A stretch of 64,000 bases of DNA. It comes from Myrica gale. Taxonomy: Eukaryota > Streptophyta > Magnoliopsida > Fagales > Myricaceae. The notes below the pieces were generated by a model, which made no database searches, was not told where the DNA came from, and worked only from the letters and a program-made list of their open reading frames with translations. Location: positions 20,349,840 through 20,413,839 of the forward strand of contig OZ005602.1 of the NCBI GenBank assembly GCA_963930655.1, written 5' to 3'. Shown one piece after another: positions 1 to 10,968 of the stretch (its first letter is position 1; each line of letters begins with the position of its first letter). A program made the translations under genes and the position numbers.

Positions 1-966
1 AATATGGCTAATCTTTTCTCACTCATGTGAGCAAGCCTCTTGTACCATAGTTCTACTGTACCATCTGTTTCCATCGCATTAACAATGTCGTTGGAAATCT
101 TTGTCTGCATAATGTATAACGCAGATAACTTCTTACCTCGAGCCACAACCATGACACCCCGAGTAAGCTTCCACTGACCATCACTGAAAGTGCTACAATA
201 CCCATCATCATCAAGTTGACCTGCAGAAATCAAGTTCAAACGAATGTCAGGAATATGTTTCACATTTTTAAGAACCAATCTTGTGTCATTGTTCGTCTCT
301 AGATACACATCTCCAACACCAATGATTTTATCTCTGTTCTTCGGACCTTTGCTCTTGCTTCTCCCCTTCTTTTCTGTAACCAAGACTTCTGACTATGAAG
401 ATGATCCCTGTGATTTTCTTCTCATCTTTTTGTTTAACAGACAACTCTTGGCCATATCTATTGTAATTACATCATCTGGAGCGGAGTTGGACAAAGAAGT
501 TCTGAGTGTCTCCCACGAGTCTGGCAATGAACCAAGCAACCATAACCCATGTATCTCAACATCAAACTTAATACTCATTCCAGCTAACTGATTAATAATT
601 CCTTAAAATGTATTCAGGTGGTTAGATAAGGGAGTCTCATACTGGTATCTCAAAGTCATCATTTAGAAACATCTTATTATTTCTAGTTTTTCTAGCATAC
701 AAATGTTCAAGCTTACTCCATAGAGTACGTGCATGTGTCTCCCCACTAATATGGTTCAAAACATTTTCATCTATCCATTGTCTGATATACTCACACACAT
801 GTCGATGCAACAAAGTTCATTCTACATTGGACTTGTTAGCCGATTTTTCAGTAGCAAACACCAGTAGATAATAATCTTTTACATAAAAAAGATCTTCCAT
901 TTTTTCCTTCCATATGTAATAATTTGAACCATTGAGGTTAATCATTCTAATCACATTTGCTTCCAT
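1..966 (-). pseudogene. Copia gag-pol remnant (5' part)
   Basis: This is the beginning of a Ty1/Copia polyprotein on the minus strand, cut by the left edge. Translation starts at the ATG at 964-966 (MEANVIRMINLNGSNYYIWK). It continues through the gag UBN2 region (LLGSLPDSWETL near 530) into a GAG_pre-integrase segment (LVLKNVKHIPDIRLNLISAG near 215-275, LWYKRLAHMSEK near 20-45). The frame is broken by a stop within the gag part (near 812, after KSNVE) and another near 400. The sequence passes directly from the basic tail KGPKNRDK into IIGVGDVYLE at about 333. The CCHC zinc knuckle and the aspartic protease that normally lie between are absent, so an in-frame internal deletion is inferred. The family call is secure; the element cannot be autonomous. 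Confidence 0.93.
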
Positions 967-1016
967 AACTCAAATCGTCAATCAAACAATTTGGCAACCA
1001 AGCTCTGATACCACTT

Positions 1017-1676
1017 TGTTGAGAGAGATAACGACAAACAAATAGCGGAATAATTCTTCTCTCTAGATGAAAGCAAATAGAGCGCAATCTCAACAATTAT
1101 ATGTACTAAAAAATCTCAAGATAATCAATCACACCAAGCCAGAACGACACAAGTAATTTTTACGTGGAAAACTTTTCCGGTGCGAGGAAGAAAAAACCAC
1201 GGGACCTAGTCTAGTCAAATCTCCACTATAAACCAAATAATGGGTACACAAAGTCTTCTCTAGTCACAACTAGAGGCTACAACTCAGATCTTCAAGATGA
1301 TATCAATCCTGGCAAATACAACGGAAAAACAACGTAGAGAAAATACCTACATTCCGCGGTTACTGTTCACGAGTACGAACCACTGTTCTAGAACTCCAAA
1401 TCTGATCTTCACCGTTCAGATGATAGCCCCTTGTGTCGTAAACCTCTCCTCCAAATATGCAGCTCGATCAGACTACAGACGAAGTGAGATCTAGCCTTTG
1501 ATGAAACCTGAGCATGAAAGAGAAAATCTACTTCTTTCTTTTCTTTCTCTTCTTTTAATCCGGCCAACTTTTAAAGAACTCATCCTTAAGGTTATAAATT
1601 AAAACCCTAATGAGCTTTGGGCCTTATTAAAAACTCTCATTGGGCTTTACTTCACATAGAAGGAATAAACCCAACA
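1017..1676 (-). mobile_element. 5' LTR of the Copia element
   Basis: The LTR is 660 bp. Read on the minus strand it begins TGTTGGGTTTATTCC at 1676 and ends CTCTCAACA at 1017. A Met-tRNA-type primer-binding site (TGGTATCAGAGC, minus strand, about 1002-1013) follows after a 3-base spacer, and then the gag ATG. The other LTR lies outside the window to the left, so LTR divergence and the target-site duplication cannot be checked. The bases just outside are 1677-1681 (gttat). Confidence 0.9.
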
Positions 1677-3390
1677 GTTATGAGAGAATGAAAAAGGTTT
1701 TACGCAATATATGTGGTCATGGTGGTGGTGGAAATGCGTACTTTTTCTGTAAAAGTGTATAATATTATATAAGATATGTATGAGTGATCTGAGCTGCATT
1801 CCAACAATATGATCTTCTAGTGAGAGAAATAACTAAAAAACTTAAGCAGATTAGAGAAAGAACAAGTTGCCTCATTTAAATAGGGTTTAGAGGCATTATG
1901 GAATCAATTAAGCAATTAGAAAGATATAATAGGCTGAATCAAATTAATTCTTTTATCTGATCATAAGTCATGGTAGATGATAGTAGGACGAATAACTCAG
2001 AGTACCTTAATTGAGTGGGATACAGTACAGAACAAATGATAGGTAAAAGAGAGGAATCAATACCAAAGGCGATAGAATGCTAATGAAAAACACGCTGACA
2101 TTTAAAGAATCTGAATTTGTGAAAGAAATATGCCCACTTAATTATAAGCATCAAATGGATTAAGTTGGGGTCTCTACAAGGAGGTAGACTACCATAACCG
2201 TGGATATTGTTGAGCTCGTGTCCGCTTGAACATTATCTTTGCTTTAAATGCGTTAGATTAAGTCATATGCAGAAGTACAAGTACTTACATTTCGTTAATT
2301 CGTTAGATTCTTTTAGAAGTGATTGGCCAAGATGAACTTGGAATAGAAGTGTGCATGTCTGAACGTTTTCTCTCCGGACCTTCTCTATCTATACGGTCCC
2401 TATTGATCTCAGGTTAAATTGTTATTTGAGTAAGCAAATGAATGAAGTCTCTCATCCTTATGCAGGTGGTTTTTTAAGGTTTTGTTGATGTCTAACAGAA
2501 TAGAAATCCCTCCTAGTCTAAGGGCCAGAAAACCAATTTCTCATTGTCACAATGTTTAGGTCTTGTTTATATGATAATGGAGACGAGAAAGCACTTTGAT
2601 GGTCGACGCTGATACTGAAATGACTAAATAGCATGTCTTTCTCATCTTGGAAAGAACATTGATAGGAATTTTGGTTGAGAAGATAAATCACAAGAGTTGA
2701 GAATGGTTGACTTAACATTAACACCTTCATAGATGTGTTTTGGTATCATGTTTTAATTACTGAAGACGTAGTCCAATTGCCTTGTATTTAGCACTAAAGT
2801 GCTTTTGCTTATGTCTTCTCCTTTCTTAATAAGTGGACGTCTTGTTGGAGCGTGGCTGAGATGACTCTACTGGCCCAGCATATTCTGCCGAAAGTAAGAC
2901 TCATAAATTATAATCAACTTTTTATGGAAGGGTAAATCTTTCTGTTCTTTTCACCAAAAACAACGACGCAAAGTGACAGATCTAGAGCATTTTGCTTCAC
3001 GAATATCAAAACCATTTATCAGGACCACATTCTGCACAAGATAAAGCTTCTCTAGGTTTCACATGCACTGGTTCCCATGCCTTTTTACCTTCTTCTTAAT
3101 TGATTTCGATGTCCAAACGAAACACTACGAATCTCATCTAAGTTGAATCTTGATTTTGACATAATTGATAACGATTGAAACAGGAGTTAGATTTGCACAA
3201 TTGCCTACTCACTTTGACTGTTTGGATCGTTTGAAATCTCACTGCGACAATTATAGAAGTGTCCGGAGAGATTCTTTGCGTGTATGTCCAATAAAGGATA
3301 GAAGAAAGAAGGATCTTCTTTCGTCAGAAGATTCTATATTAAAGATCATTTTCAAGGGCTGACATCTTGTAGAGAATGAATTTTACTTAA
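1677..3390. other. Intergenic, no gene seen
   Basis: AT-rich spacer between the Copia LTR and a GC-rich patch. Open frames here are short (at most about 70 codons), lack recognisable domains and have no supporting splice context. No terminal repeats or tandem arrays were seen. Confidence 0.6.
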
Positions 3391-3765
3391 ATGGAAATTC
3401 CTAGGCTTATCTGCTCTCCTCCAGCACCCCAGGGGAGGGAGGATTCACACAACGTGACAGTTCGAGGGAGGGGAATCTCCTGGGGTGGAAGGAGAACCCT
3501 CTCGACCACAAGGTTGAGGGTAAGGCAGGAGTTCCCTCCCATCCACCCTCATAAGGTGCCGCATGGATCCCCTCACCTGTGCCCCACCCATTAAGGGTGG
3601 AATGGCATCCCTCTCCACCCTCAGCCAACATGTTGTCGAATGTCGTGGGTGGAGGGCTTCCTGCCGCTGGGGAGATTTCCTCTTCACCCACCACACCACA
3701 GAGTCAGGAGGTGGAGGGTAGGGGTTTCTCCCTGGTTCTAAAAAGCTTTCTATATTCGTGATGTT
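3391..3765. other. GC-rich patch of unknown nature
   Basis: About 370 bp of GC-rich sequence stands out sharply from AT-rich flanks. Frames stay open on both strands here (up to 95 codons), which is expected from base composition alone. The translations are Pro/Gly/Arg-rich and mutually overlapping, with no domain. It contains runs such as GGGAGGGAGG and CCCTCCCATCCACCC, so both strands are G-cluster rich. It may be an inserted repeat or a captured fragment. No terminal repeats or target-site duplication were found. Confidence 0.4.
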
Positions 3766-4657
3766 TTGCTAATTTTTTTCTTCCGGCATTTGCACCTTTT
3801 CCCTCGACCATAGGCGTTCTGTCAAATTGTGATAGAGGCCTTGAATTTTAATGTGAATCCAAAACTCAGGCACAAGGTTCCAAATAAAAAATTCGGACCT
3901 TACTATCAAAATTCGTGTAAAGCAAAAGGGCTTCTGTTTGAATGCCTGTAAAGATTTAATAAGAGAGCAACAAGCATTAGGCCTTTCGTTGGTTTAGTCA
4001 ATGATGGATTTCGTGCCAAGTTCCAACTGCCACGGAATAGATCAATTTTTTTATCTGATAACCTCTTAATTTTACCTGCAATCGCTTGCATATAAAAATA
4101 TTGAAGTTACCAAGTGTGAATTCCTTTCATATCTGCCTCAAACTGCTCCCAGAAGAAGTTTAACAGCAATCTATGTCCTTCCTCTGCTAATCTTCTAATA
4201 ATATTGCTACTTTAGCAGACTGCCAATATCTCTGGCACAAACTGCTAGTTCAACAACCTGGTCATACTCTTCTCTTATTTTCCCTGCCTGCTTTTATGCG
4301 TGTGCATATGATGGCTACATATGCATCAGTATATGTAGACATCATTCTGTAGTCTGAACCGGAAAACTCTTAACATTAGATGCTACCAGCTTTATTGAAA
4401 AGTACAAGGTGTATATTACATTCATAAACTTACCAACCTCCTTATGGGAGATTCGGTGAGGTTCTCTCCTCCTTTCTGAAAAGTGAGCACGCAGAACTAA
4501 GAGACAGACTAGAGGGTATGCATGAGATGATTACAGTGGTTTCCAAATGATGCAGATTTGACTCAGAAATCTAAAGAGAAACCCCACGCTATACAGGTCA
4601 GAGCTTCTTTAGTACAATATTATACATATAAACAAATTTCAATCAATAAAATTATGA
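3766..4657. other. 3' flank of the MYB gene
   Basis: AT-rich sequence downstream of the minus-strand MYB stop codon at 4658. The 3' UTR and polyadenylation site should be in the part nearest 4658. No other feature was recognised. Confidence 0.5.
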
Positions 4658-5682
4658 TTAGCCGGTTAGAAATGCTCTCCCATATTCGTAACTGGGGAAA
4701 AATTGATCAGTATTGGGGAGAGGCATCTTACTCTCTTCTTCATCCATGTTCCACAGCGAGTCCAAACAGCACTCCCACGGTGGAGAAGCCAAAGGAGGAC
4801 AAGAGAAGCTGTTACCTTCTTCACTATAAGTATCATAGACTGGTTTTATACTGTTCTCTTCTAAGAGAGCTATGTCTTTCCATATATCATCCATGGAGTA
4901 TCCATTTTCAGTACCCGTGTTCTCTTCTTCGACATGCTTTTTCGCTGAAGCTATTATATCAGGTCCTCCTGTGTCATAAAAGCTCTCTTCTCCACCAGTC
5001 TCTGGGAAGGGCACCGAAGCCAGGGTAGGATGGCTTGCTGATGACAAGCAAGAATTAGAAGATGGTGATGATGGAGACAGAGCCTGTTTCTTCTCCTGAG
5101 CCTTCTTCCTCATATGGGTTCTCCAATAGTTCTTAATCTCGTTGTCTGTACGCCCTGGTAATTTGCGAGCAATTCTTGACCATCTGCATAGGATCATGGT
5201 CAGATATTGAGTGAAAACATGTATGTCTGAACTACTAGCTATTGAGGAAACTAGTTAAGACATCGTTTTCACAGAGCACACTCTCTCTGAGGCTACCCAC
5301 GGATGAAAACACGTCAACTACCATATTAGGATGTTCTCAAACCTGTTTCCCCATTTGGAGTGAAGGTCCAGCACAAGGCGCTCTTCTTGAGGTGACATCT
5401 TGCCTCGTTTCAGACCAGGATGCAGGTAATTAACCCATCGCAACCTGCAACTCTTTCCTGTTCTGTTCAAACCTACAACAAAATCAGCTGGTTAAAGACA
5501 GGCTCCTTCCAAAACCTCCCATCGTCGAATAATCATACCTATTACTTGTCTCCCGCCACCTTCAAACCTGAAACCTTAGCTATAAAATCCCATCGTCGAT
5601 CCCCGAACAAGCCCACGAAGCAGTTCAACTTGAAGTCCTCCTGTTCTGTCCATGGACCTTTTCGGGTTCCCTCTTGCACCAT
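4658..5682 (-). CDS. MYB59-like: R2R3-MYB transcription factor, MYB48/MYB59 type
   Basis: Three exons on the minus strand: 5568-5682, 5343-5472 and 4658-5183. They sum to 771 nt (256 aa) with GT-AG junctions and matching phases. The 130-bp second exon is typical of R2R3-MYBs. R2 (about residues 9-57) has Trp at 11, 31 and 51. R3 (about 62-106) has Met64 in place of the first Trp, then Trp79/83 and Trp102. [20 protein letters not shown] is the recognition-helix region. The tail carries [10 protein letters not shown], as in MYB48/59. Members are nuclear DNA-binding regulators; Arabidopsis MYB59/48 act in growth and stress or ion responses and undergo alternative splicing around the MYB-domain introns. 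The ATG at 5680-5682 is chosen because [10 protein letters not shown] follows directly. The gene looks intact. Confidence 0.95.
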
Positions 5683-5785
5683 TTTCGTTCCTTTCCCTTT
5701 CTCTGCGTCCTTTCAACTCTTTTCAGTAAAGGGATTCCTCTCCACCTATTCACTGGCACATGGACACCTAGGTGTACAATACTCG

Positions 5786-5795
5786 TATATATATA
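5786..5795 (-). promoter_or_regulatory. Probable TATA box of the MYB gene
   Basis: TATATATA on the minus strand about 105 bp upstream of the MYB ATG, a suitable distance for a short 5' UTR. Inferred from position and sequence only. Confidence 0.5.
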
Positions 5796-5882
5796 ACCCA
5801 GTTTCAATAGTTGGGAACTGTGTCTGAGTGCTTGGTTACTATAAAATAACGATTGTGCGTCTGTACCGTACGTATGGTGCAC

Positions 5883-7021
5883 GCATGCTCATTCAGTGAT
5901 AGACGCCCTTATGCCTCTGAGATCAGCCATTATAACCAAATAATCAAAGTAAGAGATTGATCTGTTGATGTGCATTTCATCATCACCCCCTCCTTGACAC
6001 CTTGTGACGAATTGATTTGGTTATTCTGGTTTAATAAATGTAGAATCTCCTAAAACAAAAGATTCTCATGTGATCCTCTCTTAGACAGGCTATCATCTGG
6101 TTCATGCATCATGGTCGACAGTAATTTGAAATGAAGAAAAAACCTTTTACATGATAGATTTTCGTTATGTAATTTTCAACTTTTAAGTGTAGTTTTAATG
6201 GAAGTCACCAGATCTTCTTCTCCTTCAATCCCATTTGAGGATATGATGGTAGTGCACTTGACTTAAGTAAAGGCCATAAATTAGAAGCCAAGGAAAAGAA
6301 AAAGAAGATAAGGACAAATCTTGAAAAGAGAGGAATAGAAAAGGAGCTGTTTGGGTGGCTTATCTGTGACCTTTACTTTTCTTTATTGTAACTGACAAAA
6401 TGGAATGAGATATTATACTAACATTTCTATTGTTTATTAAACTAAACATATCAACAGGTAAAAAACGAACAGTTGTGCAGTAATTTGATCATTTTAATTT
6501 GTCTGCACTAGATGATAAAAGTTATGTTGGACATGTACATATCTCTCAAGTTCTGAAGAAGCATGGGGCAATTATTAGAATTTTTATCTTTGAAGAGTAT
6601 TTTTGTTGTTTTGCTTATATATAGAGTATCTATCAGTATATCTAATCATCATGATTATGCTTTAACTCATTGCTATCAATTGCTAGTGCTGTCTCAATAG
6701 CTGAAACTTTAAACTCTTAAACCTTGTCTTTCTTGATCTCCCCATGCCCACTGTTTTCCGCCAAAGGGTCAGAGCATAAGGGGGGGGGGGGGGGGGGAAT
6801 TAGGATGAGGGAAACAGAGAAACAAAAAGTAAGATGTTCTTTCTATTTTCCTCATAAAGTTTTTTTTTTCTAGAAAAAGAAAGTTGTAAAAGTTGATGTG
6901 ATCGTCAATGGCTGTATTTTCTTTTCGTACTATTACACATATATCCCCCTTGAATTCCCAGAAAATTTGGAAGCTTGAGATTTTGAACTAATTTTTATAG
7001 CCTTTTTGACAAGTTATTATC
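5883..7021. other. MYB upstream region and spacer; 18-G run
   Basis: AT-rich sequence upstream of the MYB promoter. The only distinctive element is an uninterrupted run of 18 G at 6780-6797. No gene or transposon ends were recognised. Confidence 0.5.
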
Positions 7022-7029
7022 TCAAAAAA

Positions 7030-7335
7030 CTAGGTAGTTTTTTTTTTGGGTTGAAACATCTATGTTTATATATTGAAAAAGACACAAATACAAATTACAA
7101 GCTAAAAAAACAAAGAAAGACCCACCAGGAGCTTTACAAGCGGCGAGTTGAGGGGTCAACACTAAAGTAGCTTTTGAAGAGGATACAAGATCCTCGGATG
7201 GGTCGGGCTCGAGGCCCAAAGTGAGAGGACCCGAGGGTCCTAGGAAGCACGGAAAACCCGTGAAAATAACAAACCGACCGCTGAAGGCCCTTTGACTGAG
7301 TCGAAGGACCGACGCCCTAATAGAACTATCCATAC
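7030..7335 (-). mobile_element. LINE-like 3' end fragment
   Basis: Read on the minus strand, about 300 bp of GC-richer sequence passes into a T-rich stretch, then CAATATATAAACATAGATGTTTC and a run of nine A (plus-strand T run near 7040-7048). This layout matches the 3' UTR and poly(A) tail of a 5'-truncated non-LTR retrotransposon. A 103-codon frame over it ends within the tail and shows no domain. No convincing target-site duplication was found, so the class is inferred from the tail only. Confidence 0.45.
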
Positions 7336-7411
7336 AGTCCCAACTGATATAATAATAATATGAGACATATATCTATGAAACTGCTATATGCATGGATTTT
7401 TGTTTGTTTTT

Positions 7412-7706
7412 TTTAGAAAAATCTTTCATTTTTAACCCTCATATTTCCAACAAATGTCATTATAGGTCGAAACTACGAAGATCTTCACATTAACCTCTAA
7501 ATTATCAAAATGCGTTAATGTTCGCTCTATCATAATATTCAACCGTTAATATTTTGGCACATAGCTAATATTCAGTATATTATAAACATTGGATATTACT
7601 AAATAATGAACATTGATGAATTTTTATAGTTTAGGAGCTAAATGTGACCTTAGATTAGTAATTGACACTCGGTTGAAAGTTGGGAGGTAAAAATAAAAAA
7701 TTCCTT
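7412..7706. mobile_element. Fold-back MITE, family A copy 1
   Basis: The left part (TTTTTAACCCTCATATTTCC onward) pairs imperfectly with the right part (GTTGGGAGGTAAAAATAAAA). The whole segment forms a long imperfect hairpin. A second copy lies at 45498-45772: both share a stretch beginning ACATTGATG and running through ATAGTTT(A/G)GAG. No coding capacity. Confidence 0.6.
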
Positions 7707-7990
7707 CTTTTTTTTTCCAATTAAGAGCTAAAATATCTGTGTGAAATGATGTTTAATTACTTATTATCTGTGTTGCGCGAGGAACACCAATATTTACACT
7801 GCACTTAGAAATACAAATCAGATGGCTCACCAAAAAAATCCAAATAGGATGAATTAATATAATTTATTATTGGGAGATTTTTCTTGGGTAAGGAAATTCG
7901 GAGTTTTGGTGATCAATCAGAATCGAGTCAATTATGTCATAAGAACATTGAAAGGGACTGAAGCTTTTACTAGGCATTTGGGTGGAGTAA

Positions 7991-8287
7991 TGGTAAGAAT
8001 TACATATTGATTATGGATAATTTAATCTTGTGTTTCATATGCATGTTGAGTCACCTCTTTCCATTGCCAATTGTTTTTGGGATGAAACTTGACATAGTAT
8101 CAGAACCAACTATTTCTGGGCGTGTTCCTTATTTGTTGTCCACGTGCATAGACTATATTCATTCAGCCTGCAAGTGAGGGGGAGTGTAAGAGTCACACAT
8201 TGATTATGGATCATTTAATCTTGTGTTTCATATGCATGTTGGGTCACATCTTCCCATTGCCAATTAGTTTTGGGATGAAACTCGACA
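7991..8287 (+). mobile_element. TRIM (miniature LTR retrotransposon)
   Basis: Two direct repeats of about 104 bp (7991-8094 and 8185-8287) start TG and end ACA. They share CATGTTG(A/G)GTCAC and CCATTGCCAATT and enclose only 90 bp. The first repeat is followed immediately by TAGTATCAGAACCA, a degenerate tRNA-Met primer-binding site. The second is preceded by the purine tract GTGAGGGGGAG. LTR, PBS, polypurine tract and LTR in under 300 bp define a TRIM. The flanks gtaa(t) at 7987-7991 and 8288-8292 look like a target-site duplication. It is non-coding and depends on another element's enzymes. Confidence 0.82.
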
Positions 8288-9696
8288 GTAATCTTCATAT
8301 ATAATTTCCACGATTGGTATTCATTCTTTCTTCCGTGGATCGGATAATATCGAGTTAGGATTTTTTTTTTTTTATAATCTATATCGAGTTAGGATTTTAT
8401 ATGCTTTCGTCTTTTAATATGTTGTCCTCTAGAATGCTCCGTAGACAATGTCTCATTTTGACAACAATCATGGAAGACAAGTCGGTATCAAAATGCCGGC
8501 CTACAAGGCTACATAGGTTGCTAAATCTAGATGGTGACAAATACTAAACATGGTTGAGGAAGAATATGAAGATGGAGATTTGAAAGCAGGATGTGTCATC
8601 GTTTTCCTCTGCTAATTATAGCAACGTTTTGTTTGTGGGGATTGTAGTTTCCAGTACTGTTGTATCCTGCTCGCCGCTCGGTAGGAATACACGAAAAATA
8701 AAAGAAATAAACCAAATGGGATGGGTCCCTTCTTAGTGGAGTGGTGATGGAAGACTACCCTAGAAGAACCTCTGACGTGGACTCCACCAATATGTGGGTA
8801 GCCCACTTAGTTTTATCATTTTATGGTCTGTCGGTCTCTCTCGGCCGGTTTTTATATTTCTTCTTAAATTTCTTTTTAACTAATAAATTTGTCTGTCATA
8901 TTACCTGCATACAAAATATGAGATATCTGAAAATTAAACTAGAGGAGTAAATTACGAATTTCAAAAAGAGAAGTAATTTGGCAAGTCTTCCGTTGGGTTT
9001 GGGAATTTTGCTGGTTTTTGGGCTTTCTTCTTCTTCTTCTTCTTCTTCTTTTCCCTAAGTACCCTTTTTGTGTTTTCAATGGCACATTTCTGACATATGT
9101 GCTGCCCATTTAAAAACTAAAAAAAAACAATTGATGTTTGTGTAATGGAGTTAGACTCACCAATAGTCTTTAGCTTGTCTTTTCCATGGTTGAAATAATT
9201 CGAGGCGTTGCTGGTTGGCCAAAATTCTCAAGCCTTTTGGGCTGTAATCCTAAATACTTCAGTCAGATCAAGCCATTGGATTCTTTTAATTCAGGCAAGG
9301 AAAGCCAATTAGCTTCAACAGCTATGCGTCATTGATAACGTATCCACCAAAAAAACTTTAACTGGCATGATAACATATTATATTATATGCGATAAGATAA
9401 CCTTTCATATTGCTTTGCCTTTTTTCTTATTCAATGGCACAAGGGAAGAACACAGAGAGGACTTCATACTTCGTGCTTTTCTGTTAGAGTCGCACCAAAA
9501 TCCAGTGGTACTGGGAGGACGAAGTCGTGTCACCTTGAATACAATGAAGACCCCATATCCTGGGATGTTGGGAATTTTCTTTAATTCTATAATATAATCA
9601 AGCTTGCCCTAATTAAGCAGTGAATGCAGCAGCACATACACTAAGTCTTGATTAACTAGATACAATAGTAGATAGAGAATAGAATGCCTAGAAACT
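8288..9696. other. Spacer with a CTT microsatellite
   Basis: No gene recognised. A pure (CTT)n tract lies at about 9027-9051. Short frames at 8612-8950 and 9367-9597 have no domain or splice context. Confidence 0.5.
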
Positions 9697-9862
9697 AGCT
9701 TAAACTGTAGTGGGCTTCTTGTCTTGGATCTAGAGGGGAAACCATTTTTCTTCCTTTGCTAATAAGAGAAACTGGAATTAGCTTAAACTGTAGTGGGCTT
9801 CTTGTCTTGGATATATAGGGTAAACCCTTTTTCTTCCTTTGCAAGGGTGTGGGGGGGGTGGT
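9697..9862. repeat. 83-bp tandem duplication
   Basis: Two adjacent copies (9697-9779 and 9780-9862) both start AGCTTAAACTGTAGTGGG and continue through CTTCTTGTCTTGGAT to TTTTTCTTCCTTTGC. They have diverged by several substitutions. No function apparent. Confidence 0.75.
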
Positions 9863-10537
9863 TCTTTTTTTCGTTTTTTTTCTAGGAAAGAGAAACTGGT
9901 GTTCATCAAAAGCAGAACATGATCAGTTGTGATGAAAAGATTCGAATGATAAGTACCATAATATACCGAAAATTCATGGAGGGATCAGTTTCCATTTCTG
10001 TCCGCTTGTTTTGGTCTTTGGTGCATCATAATTGGTTTTGACAAACTGCGTGCGCAATAGAATTGTACACAATAGCATCAGGTCGGGGTACTGGTGTTAG
10101 CATTTATTTCTAAATTCAGAAGATACTCAACATTTTTGCTGACGGAGACAAGTTGTTTGACAAATCTGATGTAGTTATGTTGTTCCGTATAGACTACGCT
10201 TTCTGTAACCCTCTTGTTATCTTCTTTTCTCGAGATTGTTGGGGTCATTTCCCGGAAGTTTTGTCTCCATGATGTTTATCTTTTATCGAGTTTTGCTGGG
10301 CATCTACGATTTGTTATCGCGTTGGCCATGAAGATGACAATTAGCAGCATCAGTTTAATCAATAGCGGATGGATGGATTGAGCTCTCCGCCCATCACGCT
10401 TCAGCCATTTGGAAATAAGAGCAGTGCCCTATTCATGGTCGCTATGCTAGTTGATTTGCAGGATATATCTGTTTTTGTTTTCAATTTGTAATCAAAAGTA
10501 TGGTAGCGGCACAGATCCTCCTGGGCATAATAATAGG

Positions 10538-10968
10538 GGCTCTCACTCACTGCAGGTGTTGAAATGGAGGCCGGTTATTGTGTGAGTGAAGCTATTGTGT
10601 GAGTGTGTGAGTGGACGGGTGAGAGTAGAAGTTGAGAAATCTAACGGCTGACAAAATGTCACGTCAATTAATGAAACCGGGTCGGTTGTGCAGGTCGGGT
10701 TCGTGGGTCGGATTCATTAATTGACGTGGCATTTTGTCAGCCATTAGATTTCTCAACTTCTAATCTCATCCGTCCACTCACACACTCACACAATAGTTTT
10801 ACTCACACAATAACTGTTGCCGTTGAAATGAGTCATAGCATAACCATAGGGGCTCCAACCCGCTGCAGGTATTGGATTAAGTCATAGCTACTGCACCCAA
10901 AAAAGAGGCTCCCACCCGCTACAGGTGTGGATTGAGTCATAGCTACTGCACTTAAAAAGAGGGGATCT
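10538..10968. repeat. About 57-bp tandem repeat, interrupted by a MITE
   Basis: Units of the form GGGGCTCNCACCCGCTGCAGGT followed by GATTGAGTCATAGCTACTGCAC recur at about 10540, 10848 and 10906, with a partial unit near 10961. The first unit is split by the MITE at 10567-10821, so the array existed before that insertion. The last unit supplies the target site of the LINE-derived insert that follows. Confidence 0.65.
10567..10821. mobile_element. Mutator-like MITE with 9-bp TSD
   Basis: A 255-bp fold-back with arms of more than 100 bp: the left arm has GGTTATTGTGTGAGTG, and the right arm ends in its reverse complement (CACTCACACAATAACTG-like, with small changes). GACGTGNCATTTTGTCAG lies near the centre on both arms. 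Perfect 9-bp direct repeats gttgaaatg flank it at 10558-10566 and 10822-10830. Long terminal inverted repeats plus a 9-bp duplication fit a Mutator-superfamily non-autonomous element. Confidence 0.85.

Noticed and set aside
3407..3699. 84-95-codon frames in the GC-rich patch
   Set aside because: Base composition explains the lack of stops; overlapping frames on both strands.
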